This document shows, piece by piece, positions 36,100-47,140 of a stretch of DNA of 64,000 nt. The stretch is from Kluyvera georgiana ATCC 51603. GTDB lineage: Bacteria > Pseudomonadota > Gammaproteobacteria > Enterobacterales > Enterobacteriaceae. Where the stretch lies: positions 1 to 64,000 of the forward strand of contig NZ_LXEU01000062.1 in the NCBI RefSeq assembly GCF_001654985.1, written 5' to 3'. Numbering within the stretch: position 1 is the first letter of the stretch; every line of letters starts with the position of its first letter. The position numbers were made by a program, and so were the translations under genes. A model generated the notes under the pieces. The model was given only the letters and a program-made list of their open reading frames with translations. It had not been told where the DNA came from and ran no database searches.

Positions 36100-37674
36100 A
36101 TGAAACGTATTCCGCATCAATTGATGGAGCTGAACAGCACTTTTATCTGGCACTGGCCCTGGTTTATTCAGGGCGTGAAAAGCGCGAAACAGCACGGTTT
36201 CACCGGCATCATCCTGCACCAACAGGAACTGCTTTCTATTCTTGCGACGCCCTCGCCGTTGAGTCAGAAACTCCACGTCGAGAACTTAATTCATCAGCAA
36301 CATTACGCGTTGCAGTATTTAAAACGCGTTGACCGTTATCTGGCGGAAAATAACCTGTCGTTCTGGCTACAGGGAGAGGCTGCGCCGAATGACGATATTA
36401 TTAAGCGTAAATTTCCCGAACTGACCTTCGACGAAAGCAGCGCGCCGGATTTCTGGCAGCAGTTTTATGCCGCGATACTGCACCCGCTATTACCGTCGTT
36501 GCCGCACCTCAGCGGCATGATTCTGAGCCTGACCACCCCGGACTTTGAGACCGCTCGCTGGCAGCAGAGCCTGCACGATGTCTGGAGCCTGCTGCGCGCC
36601 CAGGGGAAAAAGCTGGTGCTGCGCGACTTTATCGATGACAGCTGGCCGCGCCAGCAGCTTTCCAACATTCTTGCCCGCCTCCCGGACGATGTTCGCGCTG
36701 CGATTAAAGCCACCGAGCTGGACTATCACCCCGGTTTTGCCAACCACCCGCACATCGCCACGCTGCCGGGGCATAAAAAGTGGATAGAGTACGATCTCTT
36801 TGGCACCGGCTACGGCTGGACCGCGCTGCCGTGCTATCTGGCCGATGAAATCAGCGGCCGCCTGAGCTGGGCGCTGAGCGCCGCCGAAAACGAAATTGAG
36901 GCGATTACGTCTCGCGTCAGCTGGCAGTGGCTACCCGACAGCCGGGTCATGGACTCCGCCAACGCCATTAACCTCTTCGGGCTTTGCGCCGCCAATCAGA
37001 CCGACGATTCCGCGCCGTCGGTCTTTGAACGCTGGGTTGAGCATCAGCAGCTTGGCTTTCGTTCGATGCAGGACAAACACCAGCTTTCTGTCATCGTCCA
37101 CGCCAGCTACGACTGGCTGTGTAAAACGCCGAACTTCCTCGGACGACGGCTGCACTACCAAAGCCAGATCCCGGAGAGCGTCGCCCAGGCGCAGCAGCTG
37201 CTGCATATGGACACCCGCAGCGCCAACTGGATGCACGCCTGGCAGCCATTAATGCCGACCGACGACCCGACCCTCGGCAAAGAGCAGCGCGAGCGGGTGA
37301 CGCTGGAAAAAGAGGCTGCCTGCTTCCTTGCGACCCGCACGGTACAAAATCTGCGGGAGCTGATGCCGCGAATGACCTGCCCGAACGACACGCTGGAGGT
37401 GCTGCTGGCCGCCTGGCGTAGCGCGGAAATCTACAGCCAGATGTTCTCTCGCGTGGCGGCGACGGTGACCGATATCCTGTGGCTTGACCACTACGGCCCG
37501 CACAGCCTACCTGCCGACACGCTACAAAAGCATCAACAGCAGCTGCTGCGCTACGCCGACACACTGGAACGCTGGCTGGTTAATCCGCCCGCCAGCGGCC
37601 CGCTGTTCCTGCCGCTGTTGCTCAGCCCGGAGCGCTTAACCCGCTTTGCCAGAAGTCTCAGCGATGTGTCTTGA
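36100..37674 (+). CDS. Putative glycoside-hydrolase-like protein
   Basis: A 524-residue protein that I cannot assign firmly. There is no signal peptide, so it is probably cytoplasmic. The middle part (about 120-290) looks like a TIM-barrel hydrolase: SGMILSLTTPDF, then KLVLRDFIDD, TELDYHPGFANH and KKWIEYDLFGTGYGWTALPCYLADEISGRLSWAL. The last stretch recalls alpha-glucuronidase-like proteins. The C-terminal half is helical. It is transcribed away from the oxidoreductase gene with only 47 bp between, so both promoters must overlap. Context suggests a role in degrading an acidic oligosaccharide. Confidence 0.6.
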   Translation: MKRIPHQLMELNSTFIWHWPWFIQGVKSAKQHGFTGIILHQQELLSILATPSPLSQKLHVENLIHQQHYALQYLKRVDRYLAENNLSFWLQGEAAPNDDIIKRKFPELTFDESSAPDFWQQFYAAILHPLLPSLPHLSGMILSLTTPDFETARWQQSLHDVWSLLRAQGKKLVLRDFIDDSWPRQQLSNILARLPDDVRAAIKATELDYHPGFANHPHIATLPGHKKWIEYDLFGTGYGWTALPCYLADEISGRLSWALSAAENEIEAITSRVSWQWLPDSRVMDSANAINLFGLCAANQTDDSAPSVFERWVEHQQLGFRSMQDKHQLSVIVHASYDWLCKTPNFLGRRLHYQSQIPESVAQAQQLLHMDTRSANWMHAWQPLMPTDDPTLGKEQRERVTLEKEAACFLATRTVQNLRELMPRMTCPNDTLEVLLAAWRSAEIYSQMFSRVAATVTDILWLDHYGPHSLPADTLQKHQQQLLRYADTLERWLVNPPASGPLFLPLLLSPERLTRFARSLSDVS

Positions 37675-37844
37675 GTTAAAGAATAAAAAGCGCGGCGAGG
37701 GTTGTCTGTAAACGTCGTAGAGGTAAAGCTGAGGAATGGCGTGAAAACGGGAAAAGTGTGATGGCCTTTGCGAATCGCAGATAAAGCTTGTGATGCGCAT
37801 CGGCTTTTTTCTTTTTGGTGACGTGATAAATGTCACCTGAAGGG

Positions 37845-37877
37845 AAAAAAAATGTGATCCCCGACCAGCGGTCGGGG
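37845..37877 (-). terminator. Terminator of the acs-yjcH-actP operon
   Basis: On the minus strand a perfect stem CCCCGACC/GGTCGGGG (37859-37866 with 37870-37877) is followed, after 6 nt, by eight T. A second small stem GGTGAC/GTCACC is at 37817-37837. Confidence 0.7.
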
Positions 37878-37885
37878 AGGGAATT

Positions 37886-39849
<1,964 letters not shown>

Positions 39850-39900
39850 AGAGTCTCCAGAGGTTTTTTGAGTCGTGTTTTTTGTTGTGCAAATCAGAAC

Positions 39901-40001
39901 ACCGTACTGTTCCTTCTTCCGCAGGAAGAAGGAAAGGGCGAGGGGCGGTGTACGGCGATGACACCCTCACCCCGGCCCTCTCCCGGTGACAGGAGAGGGG
40001 A
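39901..40001. repeat. GC-rich intergenic repeat, copy A (acs-yjcH)
   Basis: Two hairpins, CCTTCTTCC/GAAGAAGG (39912-39931) and CCCTCTCC/GGAGAGGG (39976-39999), plus a CCTCACCCCGGCCCTCTCCC core. A related copy stands at 43783-43881. It resembles dispersed imperfect palindromes common in Enterobacter and relatives, distinct from REP. Confidence 0.7.
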
Positions 40002-40011
40002 AAGCCTGCTC

Positions 40012-41970
40012 TTATGACGGCATCGTGATGGCCTGCTTCTCTTCCAGCAGTTTTTCCACCACGCCCGGATCGGCGAGCGTTGAGGTATCGCCCAGGTTGC
40101 TGGTGTCGCCAGCGGCAATCTTGCGCAGAATGCGGCGCATGATCTTGCCTGAACGGGTTTTCGGCAGCGAGTCGGTCCAGTGCAGGACGTCCGGCGTCGC
40201 CAGCGGGCCAATTTCTTTACGCACCCAGTTACGCACTTCGGTGTACAGCGCTGGCGTTGGCTCTTCGCCGTGGTTCAGCGTGACGTAGGCATAAATGGCC
40301 TGGCCTTTAATGCTGTGTGGAATTCCCACCACCGCCGCTTCGGCAATTTTCGGATGTGATACCAACGCCGATTCGATTTCCGCGGTACCCAGACGGTGGC
40401 CGGAGACGTTCAGTACATCGTCGACACGACCGGTGATCCAGTAGTAACCGTCTTCATCGCGACGCGCGCCGTCGCCGCTGAAGTACATGTTTTTGAAGGT
40501 GGAGAAGTAGGTCTGCTCAAAGCGTTCGTGGTCACCGAACAGAGTACGCGCCTGGCCCGGCCAGGAGTCGGTGATCACCAGGTTGCCCTCGGTGGCGCCT
40601 TCTTGTGGATGACCTTCGTTATCCACCAGCGCTGGCTGCACGCCGAAGAACGGACGGCTGGCGGAACCGGCCTTCAGCTCTGTTGCGCCCGGCAGCGGGG
40701 TAATCATGAAGCCGCCGGTTTCGGTCTGCCACCAGGTGTCCATCACCGGGCACTTCTCGTTGCCGATCTGTTTCCAGTACCACTCCCAGGCTTCCGGGTT
40801 AATCGGCTCGCCGACGGAACCCAAAATGCGCAGGGAAGAGCGGTCGGTGCCCGCGGTGGCTTTATCGCCTTCCGCCATCAGCGCGCGAATCGCCGTCGGT
40901 GCGGTATAGAGAATGTTGACCTTATGCTTATCCACCACCTGGCACATACGCGCCGGCGTTGGCCAGTTCGGCACGCCCTCGAACATCAGCGTGGTTGCGC
41001 CGCAGGCCAGCGGCCCGTAGAGCAGGTAGCTGTGGCCGGTAACCCAGCCCACATCGGCGGTGCACCAGTAGATGTTGCCCTGATGGTAGTCGAAGACATA
41101 TTTAAAGGTGGTTGCGGCGTACACCAGATAGCCACCGGTGGTGTGCAGGACGCCCTTCGGCTTGCCGGTGGAACCGGAGGTATAGAGGATAAACAGCGGA
41201 TCTTCCGCATTCATCTCTTCAGGCTGGTGCTGGTCGCTGGCTTTCTCCAGCAGGTCGTGCCACCACAGGTCGCGGCCTTCGTGCCAGTCGATATTGCCGC
41301 CGGTACGTTTCAGCACCACGACATTTCTGATGGTTTTAACGTTCGGGTTTTTCAGCGCGTCGTCGACGTTCTTTTTCAGCGGCACGTTGCGTCCAGCGCG
41401 AACGCCTTCATCGGAAGTGATAACCAGGCAAGCGCTGGAGTCGATGATACGACCGGCGACAGCCTCCGGCGAGAAGCCGCCGAAGATCACCGAGTGGATC
41501 GCGCCAATACGGGCGCAGGCCAGCATCGCCACCGCCGCTTCCGGCACCATCGGCATATAGATAGCCACCACGTCGCCCTTTTTCACGCCCAGCGAGAGCA
41601 GGGTATTGGCGAAGCGGCAGACGTCGCGATGCAGTTCGCGATAGGTAATGTGTTTACTTTGCGTGGCATCGTCGCCTTCCCAGATGATAGCGGTCTGGTC
41701 GCCACGTGTCGCCAGATGGCGGTCAAGGCAGTTTGCCGCCAGGTTCAGCGTGCCGTCTTCGTACCACTTGATAGAGACGTTACCAGGCGCAAAGGAGGTG
41801 TTTTTGACTTTCGTGTAAGGCCGCATCCAGTCGAGGATTTTGCCCTCTTCACCCCAGAACGCATCCGGGTTGGTGACTGACTGGTGATATTTGGTCTGGT
41901 ATTGCTCCGGGTTAATCAGGCAGCGGTCTGCAATATTTGCAGGAATAGGGTGTTTGTGAATTTGGCTCAT
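40012..41970 (-). CDS. acs: Acetyl-CoA synthetase Acs
   Basis: AMP-forming acetate:CoA ligase, 652 residues, for scavenging low acetate. The ATP-binding P-loop-like motif [11 protein letters not shown] is present, as are [10 protein letters not shown] and the C-terminal [11 protein letters not shown] with the regulatory acetylated lysine. An AGGAG site precedes the ATG. It is first in acs-yjcH-actP. The CRP/FIS control known in E. coli cannot be confirmed here, but a GTGATCT half-site (minus strand, near 42064) is present upstream. Confidence 0.98.
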   Translation of the reverse strand: MSQIHKHPIPANIADRCLINPEQYQTKYHQSVTNPDAFWGEEGKILDWMRPYTKVKNTSFAPGNVSIKWYEDGTLNLAANCLDRHLATRGDQTAIIWEGDDATQSKHITYRELHRDVCRFANTLLSLGVKKGDVVAIYMPMVPEAAVAMLACARIGAIHSVIFGGFSPEAVAGRIIDSSACLVITSDEGVRAGRNVPLKKNVDDALKNPNVKTIRNVVVLKRTGGNIDWHEGRDLWWHDLLEKASDQHQPEEMNAEDPLFILYTSGSTGKPKGVLHTTGGYLVYAATTFKYVFDYHQGNIYWCTADVGWVTGHSYLLYGPLACGATTLMFEGVPNWPTPARMCQVVDKHKVNILYTAPTAIRALMAEGDKATAGTDRSSLRILGSVGEPINPEAWEWYWKQIGNEKCPVMDTWWQTETGGFMITPLPGATELKAGSASRPFFGVQPALVDNEGHPQEGATEGNLVITDSWPGQARTLFGDHERFEQTYFSTFKNMYFSGDGARRDEDGYYWITGRVDDVLNVSGHRLGTAEIESALVSHPKIAEAAVVGIPHSIKGQAIYAYVTLNHGEEPTPALYTEVRNWVRKEIGPLATPDVLHWTDSLPKTRSGKIMRRILRKIAAGDTSNLGDTSTLADPGVVEKLLEEKQAITMPS

Positions 41971-42384
41971 GCTTTTTTTCTCCTAGTAAGATGTTAATAA
42001 TATGTCTCATAAAAGTTAATAACAGAGGTGTATGGCGCTTTGTTTACTATTTGCGCGGCAGATCACGCATTATTGGAATTGTTCAAATAACGTTCATTTG
42101 ATTCTTTGAACAAAAATAATTACGGAAGGGGATTTATAGAAAAGTCGCAAATTTTTTTGTTTTTATAACAAAAACTTATAAATAATTATTGGTAGAAATT
42201 AGCGGTAATATCGATTTGGCTGGTGAAAAGCTCTGAACTGAAAGGGTTGCATGAGACGCCATGCAGATGATACTGATATTGCGCGTTAAAAACCTCTAAA
42301 AGTAAACGCAACACAAATCACCCCCTTTCAAGTGGATACCATTCCTGTATGGCATGGTATTTTTCATTGAGGAAGTTTGCCGTT
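41971..42384. other. acs-gltP intergenic region, no gene
   Basis: A 414-bp AT-rich region between divergent acs and gltP, where K-12 has the nrfABCDEFG operon. It holds a perfect 9-bp inverted repeat TTGTTCAAA/TTTGAACAA (42079-42087 with 42105-42113, 17-nt spacer) and several A/T runs at 42140-42190. A terminator-like hairpin stands next to gltP. No ORF with family features was found. Confidence 0.8.
42336..42365 (+). terminator. Attenuator-like hairpin before gltP
   Basis: ATACCAT (42336-42342) pairs with ATGGTAT (42354-42360) and runs into TTTTTC. It ends about 20 nt before the gltP start codon, so it could attenuate or mask translation. It may be a leftover terminator of a lost upstream operon. 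Confidence 0.5.
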
Positions 42385-43698
42385 ATGAAGAAAGCACGTG
42401 TCAGCTTAGCCTGGCAAATTCTTATTGCCCTGATTCTGGGTATTATTCTTGGTAGTTATCTGCATTATCATAGCGATAGCCGCGACTGGCTGGTTATGAA
42501 TCTGCTGTCCCCTGCTGGCGATATTTTCATCCATCTGATTAAAATGATTGTTGTGCCGATTGTTATTTCGACGCTGATTGTCGGAATAGCCGGTGTTGGC
42601 GATGCAAAACAGTTGGGGCGAATTGGCGCCAAAACCATCATCTATTTCGAAGTGATCACCACGATTGCGATCATTATCGGTATTACCATGGCCAACGTGT
42701 TCCAGCCGGGTGCCGGTATCGATATGTCGCAGCTGGCCACGGTGGATATTTCGAAATACCAGAGTACCACCGCAGAGGTGCAGAGCCACGCGCACGGCCT
42801 GATGGGAACCATCCTGTCGCTGGTGCCGACCAATATCATCGCCTCGATGGCGAAAGGCGACATGCTGCCGATCATCTTCTTCTCGGTGCTGTTCGGCCTG
42901 GGGCTCTCCTCGCTGCCGGCGACGCACCGTGAGCCGCTGGTGACGGTATTCCGCTCTATCTCGGAAACCATGTTTAAAGTCACCCACATGGTGATGCGCT
43001 ATGCCCCTGTCGGCGTTTTCGCGCTGATCGCCGTGACGGTCGCCAACTTTGGCTTTGCCTCGCTGTGGCCGCTGGCCAAACTGGTGCTGCTGGTTCACTT
43101 CGCGATTCTGTTCTTCGCGCTGGTGGTGCTGGGCATCGTGGCGCGCATTTGCGGGCTGAGCATCTGGATCCTGATTCGCATCCTCAAAGACGAGCTGATT
43201 CTGGCGTACTCCACCGCCAGCTCTGAGAGCGTGCTGCCGCGTATTATCGAGAAGATGGAAGCCTACGGCGCTCCGGCGTCGATCACCAGCTTCGTGGTGC
43301 CGACCGGCTACTCCTTTAACCTCGACGGTTCCACGCTGTACCAGAGCATCGCGGCGATCTTTATTGCCCAGCTGTACGGTATCGACCTGTCCATCTGGCA
43401 GGAAATCGTACTGGTGCTGACGCTGATGGTGACCTCGAAAGGGATCGCAGGCGTACCGGGCGTCTCCTTCGTGGTGCTGCTGGCGACGCTGGGGAGCGTT
43501 GGGATTCCGCTGGAAGGTCTGGCGTTTATCGCCGGTGTGGACCGTATCCTCGATATGGCGCGTACGGCGCTGAACGTGGTGGGTAACGCGCTGGCGGTGC
43601 TGGTGATAGCCAAGTGGGAACACAAATTTGACCGCAAGAAAGCGCTGGCGTATGAGCGCGAGATGTTGGGCAAGTTTGATAAAACCGCTGACCAGTAA
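42385..43698 (+). CDS. gltP: Glutamate/aspartate:proton symporter GltP
   Basis: Inner-membrane DAACS family transporter, 437 residues. The ATG at 42385 (GAGGAA ribosome-binding site) gives the E. coli length; an upstream ATG at 42349 lies inside a hairpin. Signature segments: AYSTASSESVLPRIIEKMEAYG (re-entrant hairpin), GYSFNLDGSTLYQS and the final helix block GVDRILDMARTALNVVGN. A strong terminator follows. Confidence 0.97.
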   Translation: MKKARVSLAWQILIALILGIILGSYLHYHSDSRDWLVMNLLSPAGDIFIHLIKMIVVPIVISTLIVGIAGVGDAKQLGRIGAKTIIYFEVITTIAIIIGITMANVFQPGAGIDMSQLATVDISKYQSTTAEVQSHAHGLMGTILSLVPTNIIASMAKGDMLPIIFFSVLFGLGLSSLPATHREPLVTVFRSISETMFKVTHMVMRYAPVGVFALIAVTVANFGFASLWPLAKLVLLVHFAILFFALVVLGIVARICGLSIWILIRILKDELILAYSTASSESVLPRIIEKMEAYGAPASITSFVVPTGYSFNLDGSTLYQSIAAIFIAQLYGIDLSIWQEIVLVLTLMVTSKGIAGVPGVSFVVLLATLGSVGIPLEGLAFIAGVDRILDMARTALNVVGNALAVLVIAKWEHKFDRKKALAYEREMLGKFDKTADQ

Positions 43699-43710
43699 AT
43701 AGAGAAAAAG

Positions 43711-43743
43711 ATAACGCCGGGCTTGCCCGGCGTTATTGTTTTT
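43711..43743 (+). terminator. Terminator of gltP
   Basis: A perfect 12-bp stem ATAACGCCGGGC/GCCCGGCGTTAT with a 2-nt loop, then TGTTTTTGGG. Confidence 0.93.
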
Positions 43744-43782
43744 GGGATGGAAGTTGATGAACGTTTTGGTGGGCACGATGTG

Positions 43783-43881
43783 CCCCCTCTCCCTTTTTAA
43801 GGGAGAGGGCTGGGGTGAGGGTTTAACGCCGAATCGACATGCCCCTCACCCTAACCCTCTCCCCAAAGGGGCGAGGGGACC
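43783..43881. repeat. GC-rich intergenic repeat, copy B (gltP-yjcO)
   Basis: Stem CCCTCTCCCTT/AAGGGAGAGGG followed by a larger inverted arrangement of GGGTGAGGG (43813-43821) and CCCTCACCC (43843-43851). The core is shared with copy A at 39901-40001. Confidence 0.75.
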
Positions 43882-43897
43882 GGTCGATGCAATGTCG

Positions 43898-44581
43898 TTA
43901 CTCCGCACTCAGCTTATCAAACTCTTCACACCCGGTATCGAACCCTTCCGTACAGCTCAGATTCAGCCACTGTAGCGCCTTCTGCTTGTTCGGCGTAATA
44001 AAGCCCTTCTCGCCGCCCAGGAACATCATTCCGGCCCAGTATTCTGAGTAGCCAGTGCGCGAGAGCGCTGAGCTGTTTTTGAAGTAGTCCGTCGCCTTCT
44101 CATCGTCTTCTTTCACGCCGACACCGTTGGCGTAAATCAACCCCAACAGCATTTGCGCGTCAACCGCGAAATCGCTCTCGGCGTTCATCGATGCCTGCTG
44201 GAGCAGGGTTATCGCCCGCGGGTAGTCGGTTTGCCCCGCCTGGCTATTGATAAGAATGCGCGCCAGGATAACGTCACCGGCACGGCTGCCCGCTTTGACG
44301 GCTTTCTCCGCCAGCGCTTTGGCTTCGGGATAGTCGAGACTCACGGGATTAGTCATTTTGATCTGCGCCAGTAGCGCGAAGGCATCGGCGTCGCCGCCGT
44401 CAGCGGATTTCTGCGCCCAGAATTCGGCTTTACTTAGGTCGCCTGAGCTAAACCAGGTATCGGCCAGATAGTACTGCGCACGCGCATCTCCGGCCTCGGC
44501 CGCCTGCTGATACTGGCTGCCCGGCTCTTCTGCGTGGACCGATATTGCGGCCAGCCACAACAATGCTAAAAGTCGTTTCAT
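43898..44581 (-). CDS. yjcO: Sel1-repeat protein YjcO
   Basis: A 227-residue exported protein. The signal peptide (residues 1-17, ending VHA) is followed by repeated Sel1-like helical pairs, for example AQYYLADTWFSSGDLSKAEFWAQKSADGG and AQMLLGLIYANGVGVKEDDEKATDYFKNS. Such repeats usually mediate protein contacts; the function is unknown. It is next to gltP and fdhF as in E. coli. Confidence 0.92.
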   Translation of the reverse strand: MKRLLALLWLAAISVHAEEPGSQYQQAAEAGDARAQYYLADTWFSSGDLSKAEFWAQKSADGGDADAFALLAQIKMTNPVSLDYPEAKALAEKAVKAGSRAGDVILARILINSQAGQTDYPRAITLLQQASMNAESDFAVDAQMLLGLIYANGVGVKEDDEKATDYFKNSSALSRTGYSEYWAGMMFLGGEKGFITPNKQKALQWLNLSCTEGFDTGCEEFDKLSAE

Positions 44582-44633
44582 CTTATTATGTAGGTAGTCG
44601 AGGAAGTGGGCAGTATAAAGAGATTGGCAGGAT

Positions 44634-44658
44634 AAAAAAACGCCCCCGAATGGGGGCG
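44634..44658 (-). terminator. Terminator of fdhF
   Basis: On the minus strand stem CGCCCCC/GGGGGCG (44641-44647 with 44652-44658, 4-nt loop) is followed by seven T. Confidence 0.9.
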
Positions 44659-44673
44659 TTGAAACGAGTCCGC

Positions 44674-46821
44674 TTAGCCCATTGCGCTTTCGCGCAGGCG
44701 GGCCTTCAGCTTATTGTACTCATCAATCACATACTGCTCGGCGGCACGCTGGTCGGCAATCGGCTCAACGTTCACGGCGCAGTACTTATACTCAGGCGTT
44801 TTGGTAATCGGGCTTAAGTTCTCGGTTACCAGCTCATTACAGGCCCCAATCCACCACTGGTAGGTCATGTAAATCGCGCCTTTGTTCGGACGATCGCTGA
44901 CCGCCGCGCGGGTGATGATGCGGCCTTTGCGGGAGTTCACCCACACCAGCGCTTCATCTTCGATGCCTAAACGCGCCGCATCGGCGGTGTTGATCTGGGC
45001 ATAGCCCGGTTCATCCGCCAGCGCCGCCAGCGCCGCACAGTTGCCGGTCATCGAACGGCAAGAGTAGTGGCCGACTTCACGCACCGTAGAGAGCACCATC
45101 GGGTACTCGTCGGTGAGTTTGTCGATTGGCGCTACCCAGTCGCAGGTGAAGAACTGCGCCAGGCCGTTCGGGGTGTCGAACTTCTCTTTGAAGAGATAGG
45201 TCGTGCCCTGGTCGGCATCGGAGGTATCGCGGCACGGCCACTGGATAAAGCCCAGTTCGCCCATTTTCTCGTAGGTGGCGCCGTAGAAGTCCGGGCACAG
45301 ATGACGCAACTCGTCCCAGATTTCCTGGGTGTTGTTGTAGTGCATCGGATAACCCATACGGGTGGCGATTTCACTGATGATCTGCCAGTCCGTTTTCAGG
45401 TCCCACTTCGGTTCTACTGCTTTAAAGAAGCGTTGGAAGCCACGGTCCGCCGCGGTAAAGACACCTTCATGTTCGCCCCATGACGTAGACGGTAAAATCA
45501 CATCCGCCGCCGCCGCGGTTTTGGTCATAAAGATATCCTGGACGATAACCAGTTCCAGATCTTCGAACCCTTTGCGTACCGCAGAGAGTTCAGCATCGGT
45601 CTGTAACGGGTCTTCACCCATGATGTACGCCGCGCGTACTTCGCCATGCGCCGCACGGTGCGGCAGTTCGCTGATGCGATAGCCGGTATGTGCTGGCAGG
45701 CTGTCGACGCCCCAGGCTTTGGCGAATTTCTCGCGGTTAGCCGGATCTTTTACGTACTGATAGCCCGGATAGGTATCCGGCAGCGCGCCCATGTCGCAGG
45801 CGCCCTGAACGTTGTTCTGGCCGCGAACCGGGTTAACGCCCACGCTAGGCTTACCGAGGTTGCCGGTCAGCATCGCGAGGCTGGTCAGTGAACGTACGGT
45901 TTCCACGCCCTGATAGAACTGGGTTACGCCCATGCCCCACAGGATGGCCGCGCTTTTCGCACTGGCATACATGCGCGCGCACTGACGAATTTCCTGCGCG
46001 CTGACGCCGGTAATGTCTTCGACAGACTCTGGCGTGTAGCCTTCGACAATCTTGCGGTACTCTTCAAACCCTTCGGTACGGCTGGCGACAAACGCCTGGT
46101 CGTACAGGTTTTCTTCAATAATGACATGACCCATGGCGTTGAGCAGCGCGATATTCGAGCCGTTTTTCAACGCGATATGCATGTCGGCAATGCGCGCGGT
46201 TTCAATTTTGCGCGGATCGCAGACGATGATTTTCGCCCCGTTACGTTTGGCGTTAATCACGTGATTCGCCACGATAGGGTGGGAATCAGCCGGGTTGTAC
46301 CCGAAGATAAAGACTAAGTCAGTGTCATCAATTTCGTTGATGCCGTTACTCATTGCGCCGTTACCGACCGATTGGTGCAGACCTGCAACCGAAGGGCCGT
46401 GTCAGACGCGAGCGCAGCAGTCGACGTTATTGGTACCAATAACGGCGCGCGCGAATTTTTGCATGACGTAGTTAGTTTCGTTACCCGTCCCGCGTGAGGA
46501 ACCGGTAGTCTGAATGGCATCCGGGCCGTATTTCGCTTTGATCGCGCTCAGGCGATCGGCCACGTAATTCAGCGCTTCGTCCCAGGAGACGGATTCCAGC
46601 TTGCCGCCACGCTGGCGACGGATCATTGGGGTTTTCAGACGTGGCGTCAGGATCTGGGTATCGTTAATAAAATCCCAGCCGTAATAGCCTTTCAGACACA
46701 GGGTACCCTGGTTGGTTTTCCCCTGAGCCGCCTCCGCCCGGACGATTTTTCCGTTATCGACCACCAGGTTGATTTTGCAACCTGATGCGCAATACGGGCA
46801 AACCGTGACGACTTTTTTCAT
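44674..46821 (-). CDS. fdhF: Formate dehydrogenase H, selenoprotein FdhF
   Basis: Molybdopterin and [4Fe-4S] enzyme of the formate hydrogenlyase complex, which oxidises formate to CO2. The gene is one 715-codon frame with an in-frame TGA at 46402-46404. This is codon 140, the selenocysteine position of E. coli FdhF (VDCCARV-U-HGPSVAG). Cluster ligands Cys8, Cys11, Cys15 and Cys42 are present. Plain ORF calling splits it in two. The upstream sigma-54 promoter fits FhlA control. Confidence 0.98.
46366..46404 (-). promoter_or_regulatory. SECIS element of fdhF
   Basis: Directly after the UGA codon the mRNA can form the bacterial SECIS hairpin, with the apical GCAGGUCUGC (46377-46386) that SelB recognises. 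The sequence is nearly that of E. coli. Confidence 0.9.
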
Positions 46822-47063
46822 CGGTCTCGCTCCAGTTAATCAAATCGCGCATACGCGCTGTCGCCCTCAGCATGCATCTTTTATGCCACTTTTTTATTGT
46901 GGGCATTCCCTGATATTACGGGTGATTTTTGGTCAAAACCCTGACGAAAAACAGGCTGTCGTCATATTTGACGTGTCGAAGGGAAAATTGAGGTGACATT
47001 TCTGGGGGGAGGCGAGCCACTCCCGGAGTCGGCGCTGGCGCGCCTCGTCCGGGCTACATTTTT
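46822..47063. other. fdhF upstream region with possible FhlA sites
   Basis: No gene. Inverted repeats CGTCA-N4-TGACG (46960-46973) and GTCA-N6-TGAC (46932-46945) lie about 50-90 bp upstream of the sigma-54 promoter, where FhlA activating sites are expected. Toward mdtP the sequence turns GC-rich (47005-47055) and runs into a BIME. Confidence 0.45.
46873..46888 (-). promoter_or_regulatory. Sigma-54 promoter of fdhF
   Basis: TGGCATAAAAGATGCA on the minus strand has GG and GC ten bases apart. It stands about 52 nt before the start codon, as in E. coli fdhF, which needs FhlA and formate. Confidence 0.85.
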
Positions 47064-47140
47064 GTAGGCCGGATAAGGCAACGCCGCCATCCGGCAATGT
47101 GCGCCGATCTGCCTGATGGCGCTGCGCTTATCAGGCCTAC
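47064..47140. repeat. BIME overlapping the 3' end of mdtP
   Basis: Inverted REP pair, GTAGGCCGGATAAGGC...CATCCGGCAA and GCCTGATGGCGCTGCGC...ATCAGGCCTAC. The last bases provide the TAG stop codon of mdtP (47137-47139). Confidence 0.93.

Noticed and set aside
40396-41880. 494-codon open frame antisense to acs
   Set aside because: It is fully inside a clear acs gene, with His/Gln/Arg-rich shadow composition and no recognisable domain.
42406-43776. 456-codon open frame antisense to gltP
   Set aside because: It is a shadow of the gltP membrane helices and includes the gltP terminator in its coding sequence.
46402-46404. In-frame TGA as a nonsense mutation in fdhF
   Set aside because: It is codon 140 with an intact SECIS hairpin, exactly the selenocysteine of FdhF.
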